DNA of 64,000 bases, from positions 558,001-622,000 of the forward strand of contig CBDFHC010000005.1 of the NCBI GenBank assembly GCA_965247585.1, in the 5' to 3' direction. The number at the start of each line of letters is the position of its first letter. The first letter of the stretch is position 1. Below, piece by piece: positions 18,912 through 27,825 of the stretch. The position numbers were made by a program, and so were the translations under genes. This DNA is from CBDFHC01 sp965247585 (GTDB taxonomy: Bacteria; Chloroflexota; Dehalococcoidia; Lucifugimonadales; GCA-2712585). The notes beneath the pieces were generated by a model. It ran no database searches. It had not been told where the DNA came from and worked only from the letters and a program-made list of their open reading frames with translations.

Positions 18912-20057
18912 TCACCCCTCTCGCAGCGCGGGCAGCACCTCTTTGCCAAACAGCTCTATGGACCGCATCACGTCCTTGTGCGGCATGGCCCCCTCGTTGC
19001 CGTAGAACAGCATGTAGCCCGGGTCCAGCCGCTCCCGCACGTACCGCAGCTTCTTAATCACCGTCTCCGGGCTGCCCACTATGATGTTGTACGCGTCCTG
19101 TAGCTGCTCGTAGCTCATCCGCTGCCCGAAGCTGGCGGTGCCGATGACGGGACGCTTCATCTTCACGTCGGCGGCCCGCCTCGACTGGTATCCCGGCGGG
19201 TCGTTGTGCTCCCGCGGCCCCCGCTGCCGGTGCAGCTCCGTCCACAGGAACTCCTTGCCTATCTCCTGCGCCTTCTCGTCCGTGTCCGCCACGAAGGCCC
19301 GCATCAGGTAGCCGAAGTGCTCCGGACCCGGCTTGAAGCCCGCCGCCGTGGCCGTCTCCATATAGATGTCTCGAAGCTGCTCGGTTATCTCCAGGATGGC
19401 CCCCAGGTTCATGTACGGGTAGCCGTGCGTGGCCGCCCAGATAACGCTCTCCGGGCTCCCAGTGCCGGGGAACCAGATGGGCGGATGCGGCTTCTGAATG
19501 GGCAGCACCCAGGGGTTCACCACCCGGTACTGAAAGTGTTTGCCCTCCCAGCGGAAGGGCCCCGGCTGAGTCCAGCACTTGATAATCAGGTCATGCGCCT
19601 CTTCGAAGCGCTCCCGGTTCTCGTTGGGGTCAATCCCGGACAGTAGCGTCTCCTGCGCCGTCCCCCGCACGAAGCCGGAGATGATGCGGCCCCCGGAGTA
19701 GCAGTCCAGCATCGCCACCTCTTCGGCAATGCGCACCGGGTCCGTCACCGGGATGATGTTGCCCAGCATGGCTATCTTGACGTTCTTCGTGACCTTGGCG
19801 ATCACCGCCGCGTCCAGGTTCGCCGACGGCTTCATGCACCAGTACGACGAGTGGTGCTCGTTGGTCATAATCCCGTCGAACCCCAACTCGTCCGCCCAGG
19901 CGTACTGCTCGTGGTACTCGTTATAGAGCTGGTGCGCCTTCTGCGGGTCGAAGTAGGTGTTAGGAAAGTCCAGCCGTCCCGAATCGTACTTCTCCAGGTC
20001 TTCGTTGGTTACGTGGCTGTAAGCCTGCTCCGAGAACCAGTAAAATTCAGTGCTCAT
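18912..20057 (-). CDS. LLM-class flavin-dependent monooxygenase
   Basis: A 381-residue luciferase-like protein. Typical parts are FYWFSEQAYSH at the start, WADELGFDGIMTNEHHSSYW (the conserved NEHH active-site segment), TKNVKIAMLGNIIPVTDPVRIAEEVAMLDCYSGGRIISGFVRG, and QKPHPPIWFPGTGSPES. This subtype resembles alkanal or alkanesulfonate monooxygenases and the flavin monooxygenase paralogues expanded in SAR202-type genomes. It is the last gene of a minus-strand unit with an alpha/beta hydrolase and two other luciferase-like genes; oxygenation followed by hydrolysis of an organic substrate is a reasonable inference. Confidence 0.88.
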   Translation of the reverse strand: MSTEFYWFSEQAYSHVTNEDLEKYDSGRLDFPNTYFDPQKAHQLYNEYHEQYAWADELGFDGIMTNEHHSSYWCMKPSANLDAAVIAKVTKNVKIAMLGNIIPVTDPVRIAEEVAMLDCYSGGRIISGFVRGTAQETLLSGIDPNENRERFEEAHDLIIKCWTQPGPFRWEGKHFQYRVVNPWVLPIQKPHPPIWFPGTGSPESVIWAATHGYPYMNLGAILEITEQLRDIYMETATAAGFKPGPEHFGYLMRAFVADTDEKAQEIGKEFLWTELHRQRGPREHNDPPGYQSRRAADVKMKRPVIGTASFGQRMSYEQLQDAYNIIVGSPETVIKKLRYVRERLDPGYMLFYGNEGAMPHKDVMRSIELFGKEVLPALREG

Positions 20058-20096
20058 GGTAATCTCCCTTAAGGTCGAAATCCGGCGGCATTCTGC

Positions 20097-20888
20097 CTAG
20101 ACCCCTGAAAGGAACTCCGTCACCGTGGCCAGGAACTCCTGCGGCTTCTCCATCTGGGGCGCGTGGCCGCAGTTGTCTATCACGTGCAGCCGCGAATTCG
20201 AAAGCGCGCCGTGGAACAACTCGCCGCTGTTCAGCGGGATGATGGCGTCCTGCCGGCCCCAGATAATAAGCGACGGCGTCTTCACTCGCCTCAAGTAGTC
20301 CGGCAGCTTGGGGTTGTGCAGATAAGGCCGCCAGCCCAGCCGCGACAGCATCTCCCGGTTGCTCCACTGCGCCGCCTGCTCCTCCGGGGTAAGCTCCAGC
20401 TTCGCCATCTCCTCGTAACCCGGCACCTGGCTTGTGTCGTGAAAAAGCAGCTTCTGCACGTCGGATGTTGAGACCATCATCGTCTCCGCTATCTCCCCCA
20501 CCTCCGGCTTGATTCCCGCCGCGTCCACCAGCACCAGGCTGCGGAAGGCGTGGGGGCACATGGCCGCCATCTCCGCGGCTATCCAGCCCCCCAGCGAGAA
20601 GCCCAGCAGGTGTACTCCGTCCAGACCTTCCTGGTCCAGGTACGAAAGGTAGAAGTGGGCCGTGTCCGTGATGGTGGACACCCACCCCGGCCTCTCCGAA
20701 CCGTCGAAGCCGGGGTGCGACGGCGCGTACACCGTGTACCGCTCCGAAAGCGCCTGGTGGTAGGTTGTCCAGCCCGGGCTGCCGCCTCCGCCGTGCAGCA
20801 GCAGCAGAGGCGCTCCGCTGCCGCCCTTCATCACGCTTAGGTCCGTGCCGGCGGCCTGCACCAGAGTCATCGTCTGGGTCTGAGTCAT
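20097..20888 (-). CDS. Alpha/beta-hydrolase
   Basis: 263 residues with a full catalytic triad: nucleophile in LLGFSLGGWIAAEMAA (Ser about residue 98), acid in IIWGRQDAIIPL, His in DNCGHAPQMEKP. The oxyanion region is LLLHGGGGSPGW. Close in style to meta-cleavage-product hydrolases, haloperoxidases and other C-C or ester hydrolases. It lies between luciferase-like monooxygenase genes, 39 and 75 bp from its neighbours on the same strand, suggesting that it acts on products of those oxygenases. Confidence 0.88.
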   Translation of the reverse strand: MTQTQTMTLVQAAGTDLSVMKGGSGAPLLLLHGGGGSPGWTTYHQALSERYTVYAPSHPGFDGSERPGWVSTITDTAHFYLSYLDQEGLDGVHLLGFSLGGWIAAEMAAMCPHAFRSLVLVDAAGIKPEVGEIAETMMVSTSDVQKLLFHDTSQVPGYEEMAKLELTPEEQAAQWSNREMLSRLGWRPYLHNPKLPDYLRRVKTPSLIIWGRQDAIIPLNSGELFHGALSNSRLHVIDNCGHAPQMEKPQEFLATVTEFLSGV

Positions 20889-20963
20889 AAGCTTCTCCTG
20901 CGCACCCTTCTAGAGTGCGGCGTTCATCGGTTTATGGGGCATATATTACCCCGGCTACGGGAT

Positions 20964-21845
20964 TCAGGACAGGTCTTCCTTGAACCGCCGGATGGCGTTG
21001 ATGTGCTGCTCCAGCGACGTATAGCCGGAGCGCAGCGTGTAGAAGCTCACGTGGGTCGCCCCCGCCGCCTCCCAGCCCCGCGCCGACGCGGCCCACTCCC
21101 CCGGCGGCTGCTCGTAGGCCACCACAAAACACTCCACTCCTATCTCCATAGGGTCCCGCCCCGCCTCCTGGGCATAGCCCCGTATCTGCTCCAGTGTGCG
21201 GTGAAACGTATCGTCCGGCATCACCCCCCGGGTGGTGTGCACCCAGCCATCGGCCATCGTACCGATGCGCTGAAGCACCCGCTCCGGCGAGGGCGGCAGC
21301 GTGCCCAGCCACAGCGGTATGGGCCGCTGCACCGGCAGCGGATTGATGCCCGCGTGCCGCACCCGGTGCCACTTCCCTTCGAAATCAACGCTCTCCTTGG
21401 TCCACAGCTCCTGCAGCAACGCTATCTGCTCCTCGTAGCGGCGTCCCCTATCGTGGAAGTTTTCGCCCAGCGCCTCGTACTCCACCGCGTTCCACCCCAC
21501 CCCTATGCCCATCCGAAGTCGGCCTCCGCTGAGCACGTCCGCCTCCGCCGCCTGCTTCGCCACCAGCGCCGTCTGCCGCTGCGGCAGGATGATGATGGCC
21601 GTGGAGAAGCCGATGCGCCGCGTGACCCCCGCCAGGTAGCCCAACAGGACGAAGGGCTCGTGGAACTGGTCGCTCATGTCATAGAAGCCCTGCCAGCCGG
21701 GGTAGTGCCGGGTGTCCACGCCCAGCACGTGGTCGAAGATCACCAGGTAGTCGTAACCCAGCTCCTCCGCCGCCTGCGCATACTCCCGCGCTGCGCCGGG
21801 GTCGGTCCCTATCTGGGTGGTGGGGAATACGGCGCCCAGCTTCAT
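20964..21845 (-). CDS. LLM-class F420/FMN-dependent oxidoreductase, paralogue 1
   Basis: 293 residues, luciferase-like, of the small 'MKLGAVFPTTQIG' subtype often annotated as F420-dependent. It has LGYDYLVIFDHVLG, LLGYLAGVTRRIGFSTAIIILPQRQTALVAKQAAEADVLSGGRLRMGIGVGWN and WHRVRHAGINPLPVQRPIPLWLG. It is strikingly similar along its length to the gene immediately upstream (21888-22760), so the two are a tandem duplication with later divergence, mainly in the C-terminal third. Cofactor is inferred from subtype only. Confidence 0.87.
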   Translation of the reverse strand: MKLGAVFPTTQIGTDPGAAREYAQAAEELGYDYLVIFDHVLGVDTRHYPGWQGFYDMSDQFHEPFVLLGYLAGVTRRIGFSTAIIILPQRQTALVAKQAAEADVLSGGRLRMGIGVGWNAVEYEALGENFHDRGRRYEEQIALLQELWTKESVDFEGKWHRVRHAGINPLPVQRPIPLWLGTLPPSPERVLQRIGTMADGWVHTTRGVMPDDTFHRTLEQIRGYAQEAGRDPMEIGVECFVVAYEQPPGEWAASARGWEAAGATHVSFYTLRSGYTSLEQHINAIRRFKEDLS

Positions 21846-21887
21846 CTACCCGCCGCCCTGGTCGCCGATTCGCACCGCGCCGCCGCG

Positions 21888-22760
21888 CTAGGGCAGCGCT
21901 TCTTTGAACGTCCGGATGGCGTTGATATGCTCGTCCGGCGTGCGGTAGCCCGCTCCCATGGTGTTGAAACCCAGGTGCGTCATCCCGAACTTCTCCCACT
22001 CGGACGCCTGCTCGGCCCAGTCCTCCGGCGAACCTGACAACGCGTCCACGCGGCCCTCCAGCCCTATGTCCGCCGGGTCCCGCCCCGCGTCCCGGGCGTA
22101 CTGGTGCAACCGCTCCAACATGGCCCGTCCCGAGTCGTCCAATTGAAATGCCCTCGACTGGATGAACCAGCCATCGCCCATCCGCCCGATACGCTCCAGC
22201 ACCGGCTCCGCGCTACCGCCCAGCCAGATGGGAATGGGGCGCTGCACCGGCAGGGGATTGATCCCCGCGTGGCTAACCCGGTGCCACTTCCCCTTAAAGT
22301 CCACGCTCTCCTTGGTCCACAGCTCCCGCAGCAGCTCAATCTGCTCCTCGCTCCGCTTGCCACGGTTGTGAAAGTTCTCGCCCAACGCCTCGTACTCCAC
22401 GTCGTTCCACCCGGTGCCGATACCCAGTCGAAGGCGGCCCCCGCTGAGCACGTCCACCTCCGCCGCCTGCTTCGCCACGAGCGCCGTCTGCCGCTGCGGC
22501 AGGATCAGCACCGCCGTCGCCAGCTCGATGCGCTCCGTCACCGCCGCCAGGTAGCCGAACACCACGAACGGTTCGTGGAACTGGTGCTTTAGCTGATAGG
22601 CCCCCTCCCAGTCCTTGTGGTACTTCGGGTCCGCGCCCAGCACGTGGTCATAGACTATAAGGTGGTGGAAACCCAACGCCTCCGCCGCCTGCGCGTACTC
22701 CCGCACCGCGCCGGGGTCCGGACCTATCTCTGTCTGTGGAAAGATGACGCCGACCTTCAT
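21888..22760 (-). CDS. LLM-class F420/FMN-dependent oxidoreductase, paralogue 2
   Basis: About 290 residues from ATG 22760 (GGAGG at 22771-22767 decides this start; a longer frame begins at 22826). It shares YDHVLGADPKYHKDW, FGYLAAVTERIELATAVLILPQRQTALVAKQAAEVDVLSGGRLRLGIGTGWN and the HAGINPLPVQRPIPIWLG block with its tandem copy downstream. It is the first gene of the four-gene minus-strand operon, which is divergent from leuS. The substrate-facing C-terminal region differs from its paralogue. Confidence 0.87.
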   Translation of the reverse strand: MKVGVIFPQTEIGPDPGAVREYAQAAEALGFHHLIVYDHVLGADPKYHKDWEGAYQLKHQFHEPFVVFGYLAAVTERIELATAVLILPQRQTALVAKQAAEVDVLSGGRLRLGIGTGWNDVEYEALGENFHNRGKRSEEQIELLRELWTKESVDFKGKWHRVSHAGINPLPVQRPIPIWLGGSAEPVLERIGRMGDGWFIQSRAFQLDDSGRAMLERLHQYARDAGRDPADIGLEGRVDALSGSPEDWAEQASEWEKFGMTHLGFNTMGAGYRTPDEHINAIRTFKEALP

Positions 22761-22955
22761 CGGATGCCTCCTGAGCGAGCTGCGTGACTCCGGCGCCAGT
22801 ATCTTATCTACCCTGGTTGGTGTCAACGAAATCTATTCGCCCAGAATGATTGGTAACAGATAATAGCGTTATCCGGCGTTCCAGACCCGCTGCCCTAAGG
22901 CTGGCAAATAAGTTAGAATCGCCCTTTAGCAACAGAAGGAGCGCCAGTCTATAGC

Positions 22956-25421
22956 ATGGTTACGCGTCGAGTTGAGGTCCGTTTCCCCGCCGCCGAGATC
23001 GACAAGAAGTGGCAGAAGCGCTGGTCTGAGGACCGGCTGTACAAGGTGGAGGACGGGGACCCTCGCCCCAAGTGGTACGAGCTGACCATGTACCCTTACC
23101 CCTCCGGCGACCTCCACATCGGCCACTGGTACGCCATGGCCCCGGCAGACTGCCACGCCAGGTTCCGGCGCATGCAGGGTTACAACGTCCTCCACCCCAT
23201 GGGCTTCGATGCGTTTGGCCTCCCGGCGGAGAACGCCGCCATTCGCCGCGGAATCCACCCCTACCAGTGGACCATGGGAAACATTGACGCCATGCGGGAG
23301 CAGCTCCGCTCCATGGGAACAATCTATGACTGGGACCGGGAGCTCATCTGCTGCCTGCCGGAATACTACCGCTGGACCCAGTGGCTCTTCCTTCAGCTCT
23401 ACAAGAAGGGCCTCGCCTACCGCGCCCGGGCGCCGGTGGTCTGGTGCCCCTCATGCCAGACCGTGCTGGCCAACGAGCAGGTGCTGAACGGCTGCTGCGA
23501 ACGCTGCGACACCCCGGTGACCCGCCGCGACTTGCAACAGTGGTTCTTCCGCATCACCGACTACGCCGAGGAGTTGCTGGACTTCGGCGGCCTGGCTTCC
23601 TGGCCCGAGCGGATCCTCACCATGCAGCGCAACTGGATTGGGCGCAGCGAAGGCGTGGAGATCAGCTTCGATATCTCTCATTGCGGGCTGGAGCAGCAGG
23701 AGCTTCGCACCTTCACCACCCGCATAGACACCATCTTCGGCGTCACCTTCATGGTGCTGGCCCCGGAGCATCCGCTGGTGGACCAACTCACCGCCCCGGA
23801 GCGCCGCGCCGAGGTCCAGGCCTACGTGGAGCAGACCCGGCGTCAGACAGAAATCGACCGGCTTTCCACCGAGAAGGAGAAGACCGGCACCGCCCTGGGC
23901 AGCTACGCCGTGAACCGGCTCAACGGTGAGAAGCTGCCGCTCTACATCGCCGACTACGTGCTCACCACCTATGGCACGGGCGCGGTTATGGGCGTTCCCG
24001 CCCACGACCAGCGCGACTACGAGTTCGCCCGGAAGTACGGCCTGGAGATACGCACCGTCATCGCCCCGTCCGACGGCGAGACCCCGGAGCCCGGCGTCGC
24101 TTTCGCCGGCGAGGGGCAGATGGTCAACTCCGGCCCCTACGACGGCATGGGCAGCGAGGCAGGCAAGGCGGCGCTGGCAGACCAGGTGGAGCAGGAGGGC
24201 TGGGGTCAGCGCGACGTGTCATACCGCATCCGCGACTGGCTGATCTCACGGCAACGGTACTGGGGCACTCCCATACCCATGGTCTACTGCCAGGCTTGCG
24301 GCGAGGTGCCCGTGCCCGACGACCAGCTTCCCGTGGAGCTGCCGCCCCGGACCGATTTCAAGCCCACCGGAGAGTCTCCCCTGGCCTCGGACGAAGAGTT
24401 CGTCAACTGCCGCTGCCCGAAGTGCGGCGGCACCGCCCTACGCGAGACCGACACCATGGACACCTTCGTGGACTCGTCCTGGTATATGTTCCGCTTCGCC
24501 AGCCCCCGCTACCACGACGGGCCGTTCGACCCCAAGGCGCTGGCGGAGTGGCTGCCCGTGGAACAGTACACCGGCGGCGCGGAGCACGCCGTGATGCACC
24601 TCCTCTACGCCCGCTTCTTCACCAAGGCGCTGCGGGACCTGGGCCTGTTCGACTTCGGCGAGCCCTTCCTGCGACTCTTCAACCAGGGCACCATAATCGC
24701 CAGCGGCGCCAAGATGAGCAAGTCACGCGGCAACGTCATCAACCCGGACGTTTATGTCAACTCCCTGGGGGCGGACGTGGTGCGCACTTACCTTATGTTC
24801 CTCGGCCCCTGGGACCAGGGCGGCGACTGGACCGACACCGGCATCAACGGCGTGGCCCGCTGGATGAACCGCGTGTGGGACCTCTGCCAACGCAACGCTT
24901 CTGACTTGCCGCACGCGGTTGAGGACGCCATCCTGGCGGGCACGCGGCGCAAGCTGCACCAGACCATTGAGAAGGTGCACAACGACCTGGACGAGTTCAA
25001 GTTCAACACCGCCATCGCCGCTCTGATGAAGCTATCGAATCACTTGAGCCGCGCCTGGGACCAAGGGGAGGTGGACCCCGGCACCTGGCGGCAGTGCGTC
25101 GAGAATTTCCTGCTCCTGATGGCCCCCCTGGCGCCTCACGTCTCCGAGGAGCTCTGGCAGCTCACCGGCCATGCGTACAGCATCCACAGCCAGCCGTTCC
25201 CCAAGTGGGACTCCGCGCTGGGCGCCGAGGAGACCATCACCCTGGTGGTGCAGGTCAACGGCAAGCTGCGCGACCGCATTCAGGTGCCCGCGTCCATCAC
25301 CAAGGACGAGGCCGAGGAGCTGGTGCTGGCCAGCCCCAAGGTGCGGGCACAGACCCAGGACAAGACGCTGAAAAACCTGGTCTACGTCCCCGGCCGCCTG
25401 GTCAACGTGGTGGTCTCCTAG
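22956..25421 (+). CDS. leuS: Leucyl-tRNA synthetase
   Basis: A class I synthetase of 821 residues. The HIGH signature is YPSGDLHIGHWYAM (about residue 50) and KMSKS is SGAKMSKSRGNVI (about residue 585). The editing domain TRIDTIFGVTFMVLAPEHPLV and a C-terminal anticodon-binding part ending TLKNLVYVPGRLVNVVV are present, and zinc-like CXXC pairs occur in the CP1 region (CPSCQTVLANEQVLNGCCERCDT). The start ATG 22956 lies 15 bp after GAAGGAG. The 5' region is too short for a T-box leader. Confidence 0.98.
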   Translation: MVTRRVEVRFPAAEIDKKWQKRWSEDRLYKVEDGDPRPKWYELTMYPYPSGDLHIGHWYAMAPADCHARFRRMQGYNVLHPMGFDAFGLPAENAAIRRGIHPYQWTMGNIDAMREQLRSMGTIYDWDRELICCLPEYYRWTQWLFLQLYKKGLAYRARAPVVWCPSCQTVLANEQVLNGCCERCDTPVTRRDLQQWFFRITDYAEELLDFGGLASWPERILTMQRNWIGRSEGVEISFDISHCGLEQQELRTFTTRIDTIFGVTFMVLAPEHPLVDQLTAPERRAEVQAYVEQTRRQTEIDRLSTEKEKTGTALGSYAVNRLNGEKLPLYIADYVLTTYGTGAVMGVPAHDQRDYEFARKYGLEIRTVIAPSDGETPEPGVAFAGEGQMVNSGPYDGMGSEAGKAALADQVEQEGWGQRDVSYRIRDWLISRQRYWGTPIPMVYCQACGEVPVPDDQLPVELPPRTDFKPTGESPLASDEEFVNCRCPKCGGTALRETDTMDTFVDSSWYMFRFASPRYHDGPFDPKALAEWLPVEQYTGGAEHAVMHLLYARFFTKALRDLGLFDFGEPFLRLFNQGTIIASGAKMSKSRGNVINPDVYVNSLGADVVRTYLMFLGPWDQGGDWTDTGINGVARWMNRVWDLCQRNASDLPHAVEDAILAGTRRKLHQTIEKVHNDLDEFKFNTAIAALMKLSNHLSRAWDQGEVDPGTWRQCVENFLLLMAPLAPHVSEELWQLTGHAYSIHSQPFPKWDSALGAEETITLVVQVNGKLRDRIQVPASITKDEAEELVLASPKVRAQTQDKTLKNLVYVPGRLVNVVVS

Positions 25422-26032
25422 CCAAACCGTCGTTGACAGTCCCAAACCCTCTATAACCCCACTTCACCACCACCTCACCCTCTGGTGATCGACCCAAATG
25501 ACCCCTTCTTGGCCTCCAACCCGCTCATCCTGAGGCTCTCCAAGGACGAGCCCATGCCGCTGTCTCTCCGGCCTGAGGAGCGTGTGGCCACCACCACCCC
25601 CAGATATCGATTCCTTCGCGTTGGCTGTCCCCAACAACATGACTGATTGGCTGCAAAATAGAAACATCGTCCCTTGAAGAACGCTTGCCGGAGGAGAGTC
25701 CAGAGAGGGTGTTCCCTCTCTGGCGGGAGTCTGAGGGTGTCCCTCAGAACCTAAAATAAGACCTTCCGGGGCGGGTGGGTGGGTACCACCAACCTTCGAT
25801 TTGCGGTCCTTTGCGGTGGCCACGCCCCTCGCCATTACTGATTCCCCCATTAGAGAACCGCCCGTCCCTTTAGAACCGCCCAGGCAACTCACACCGGGTA
25901 TGCCCTGTCCGGTGGGGACCCACCGCCCCACACCAATCGAGCGCCCAACCAACTTCCAAACCCTATGTGCGGCAGCCCTTCCTATACTAAAATCTAAAAC
26001 ATCTCACCGCGGATAGCGTCACCTAGAGCCAA
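25422..26032. other. Long intergenic region with one dispersed repeat
   Basis: About 610 bp between leuS and the exporter gene. It holds repeat copy 2 (25690-25755) and a stretch beginning CTCATCCTGAGGCTCTCCAA (25526) that reads like another common intergenic repeat. A 162-residue minus-strand frame crossing the area is low-complexity, encodes the repeat, and is not believed. No RNA gene was recognised. Confidence 0.6.
25690..25755. repeat. Dispersed intergenic repeat, copy 2
   Basis: GAGAGTCCAGAGAGGG, TTCCCTCTCTGGCGGGAGT and CTGAGGGTGTCCCTCAG in order, the last forming a 7-bp hairpin. It aligns base for base with copy 1 at 13717-13776 apart from compensated changes in stem positions (TTGAGGG/CCCTCAA against CTGAGGG/CCCTCAG), which suggests that the folded structure is what is kept. 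Confidence 0.8.
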
Positions 26033-27346
26033 ATGGCAGCACCCTTGCACCCCCGTCTCAACGCTCCCATCTTCAACGTTCTGAGGAACCGGAACTTCCG
26101 GCTTCTCTGGCCGGTGGGAATGCTCACCGCCATGGGGGAGCTGTCCGAGATACTGGTGATGGGATGGCTCATCCTTCGCCTGGACGGCACCGTTTGGCAG
26201 GTGGCCATGGTGGGGGTCAGCCGCACCGCCACCATGTTCACCATGAGCCTGGTGGCCGGGGCCCTGGGGGACCGGTTCAACCGCGCCCGGATCATCCAGG
26301 TGGTGCAGGTGGCCCAGATCGGCCTCGACATGGCCGTGCTCGCCGTGCTGCTCGCCGGAGACATTCAGCCCTGGCACCTCTACGCCGTGGCCGCCCTCCG
26401 CGGCGGCGCCCGCAGCTTCGACCACACCAGCCGCCGTTCTTTGATGTTCGACGTGGTCGGGCCTCGATACCTGGTGCAGGCCGCTTCCTTGGACACCATG
26501 ACCTACAGCACCGGCAAGATCATCGGTCCCGTGCTGATCGGCCTGTTGCTCCAGTTCACCGACACAGCGGTCAGCGCCTACATCGCCCTGGGGGTAATGC
26601 ACGGACTGGCGTTAGTCGCCTCCGGCTTCGTTCGGGTGGGGACCATCGAACGGCCCCTGCCGAATCGGCCGGTCCTCGGCAGCATCAACGAGGGGCTGAA
26701 GTTCGCCGTCAAAAGCCAACCCATTGCCGCCGTGCTGATCACTTCCATCTTCATGAACGTGGTGTTCCAGTACACCGTTTTCATTCCCGTGATGGCCCAG
26801 GACTACCTGCACGTGGGTCCCGGACTAATGGGGCTGATGGGTGCCGCAGATGGCATGGGCACGGTGATTGGCGCCATCTTTATTGGGGCGCTGGCGGGCA
26901 AGATTTCGCGCCACGGCCGCATCTTCCTTTTGGGGTCAGCCGGCGTTTCGGTGTTCCTGCTGTTGTTCTCCCTATCGCCCTGGTACGCCCTATCTTTCTT
27001 CCTGTTGCTATCACTGGGGATGTGCCAGGTGGGTTTCGCCACCATGCAGAGCGGCATCCTCATGATGGCCAGCCCGGCGGGCTACCACAGCCGGGTGTTT
27101 GGGGTGCAGCAGCTTGCCATTGGCATGGGCCACTTCGGAGTGTTGGAGGTAGGGGCGCTGTCCACCGCGTTCAGCCTTCCGCTGGCCCTGGGGGCCAACT
27201 CCGTTGCGGCGCTGGTGCTGTTGGCGCTTATGGCGGTAGTCTTGCCCGCGCTACGCCATCCCATCCAGCGGATGGACGACCCGTCCGCCGAAGAGCAGCC
27301 ATCGCAGGAAGCGGGGCAGGACCCCAGGTTGCGGCCGAAAGAGTAG
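26033..27346 (+). CDS. MFS transporter (EntS/MFS_3-like exporter)
   Basis: A 437-residue polytopic membrane protein with about 12 predicted helices. It begins NVLRNRNFRLLWPVGMLTAMGELSEILVMGWLILRL, the usual start of the MFS_3 enterobactin-exporter-like group. The cytoplasmic loop GALGDRFNRARII is the MFS motif A equivalent. A central charged loop follows helix 6, and the C-terminal tail is hydrophilic and acidic. The substrate is unknown; efflux of a small molecule or drug fits. It stands alone between leuS and the convergent EVE gene. Confidence 0.88.
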   Translation: MAAPLHPRLNAPIFNVLRNRNFRLLWPVGMLTAMGELSEILVMGWLILRLDGTVWQVAMVGVSRTATMFTMSLVAGALGDRFNRARIIQVVQVAQIGLDMAVLAVLLAGDIQPWHLYAVAALRGGARSFDHTSRRSLMFDVVGPRYLVQAASLDTMTYSTGKIIGPVLIGLLLQFTDTAVSAYIALGVMHGLALVASGFVRVGTIERPLPNRPVLGSINEGLKFAVKSQPIAAVLITSIFMNVVFQYTVFIPVMAQDYLHVGPGLMGLMGAADGMGTVIGAIFIGALAGKISRHGRIFLLGSAGVSVFLLLFSLSPWYALSFFLLLSLGMCQVGFATMQSGILMMASPAGYHSRVFGVQQLAIGMGHFGVLEVGALSTAFSLPLALGANSVAALVLLALMAVVLPALRHPIQRMDDPSAEEQPSQEAGQDPRLRPKE

Positions 27347-27348
27347 GG

Positions 27349-27822
27349 TTAAGTGCCCTGCTGCCGTCCCAGGCGAAGGACGGCGTCCCATTCCTCCTGG
27401 GTCACCGGCTGAACGGACAGCCGGGAGCCCCGGCGTAGCAGCATCATATCCTGCAGCTCCGGGACCTGCCGCAGCATCTCCAGCGTCAGAGGTTCCGCGA
27501 ACTTGTCCTGGCTCTGGATGTCCACCATGTACCAGATCGGGTTGTCCGGCGTGCTCTTCGCGTCCGGGTGCTCCGAGTTCGGGTCCCAGGCCGTGTGGTC
27601 CGGGTAGCCGCCCCGCGCTACCCGCGCCGTGCCTATCACCGCCATGGGCTTTGCAGTGCTGTGATAGAAGAGAAGCTCGTCACCCTCTTTGATATCGTCC
27701 CGGAGCAAGTTGCGGGCCTGAAAGTTGCGCACCCCGTCCCACTCCGCCACCCCGTCGTTGACCAGGTCGTCGTAGGAGTAGGCTGAGGGCTCGGACTTGA
27801 ACAGCCAGTAGCGGCGGGCCAC
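27349..27822 (-). CDS. EVE domain protein (thymocyte nuclear protein 1-like)
   Basis: 157 residues, the whole length being one EVE (PUA-like) domain: YWLFKSEPSAYSYDDL, WDGVRNFQARNLLRD, GDELLFYHS, and VIGTARVARGGYPD. EVE domains bind modified bases or act as readers in RNA and DNA metabolism. The GTG start 27822 lies only 3 bp after the sdh HdrB-like gene, so it is probably transcribed with the sdh operon, although no functional link is obvious. It converges with the MFS gene. Confidence 0.9.
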   Translation of the reverse strand: MARRYWLFKSEPSAYSYDDLVNDGVAEWDGVRNFQARNLLRDDIKEGDELLFYHSTAKPMAVIGTARVARGGYPDHTAWDPNSEHPDAKSTPDNPIWYMVDIQSQDKFAEPLTLEMLRQVPELQDMMLLRRGSRLSVQPVTQEEWDAVLRLGRQQGT

Positions 27823-27825
27823 CCC

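Noticed and set aside
20934..22037. 367-residue plus-strand frame opposite two flavin monooxygenases
   Set aside because: The composition (His, Arg, Pro, Leu rich) is that of antisense GC-rich DNA; the opposite strand has two intact, motif-bearing paralogues.
22827..22955. T-box leader before leuS
   Set aside because: Only about 130 bp separate the divergent genes and no T-box sequence or terminator/antiterminator pair was seen.
25464..25952. 162-residue minus-strand frame in the leuS-exporter gap
   Set aside because: It is low-complexity, contains the translated repeat (GHPQTPAREG) and has no family resemblance; treated as non-coding.
26164..27438. 424-residue frame overlapping the MFS transporter
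   Set aside because: A frame-shifted shadow of the transporter, hydrophilic and Arg/His-rich, with no membrane helices.
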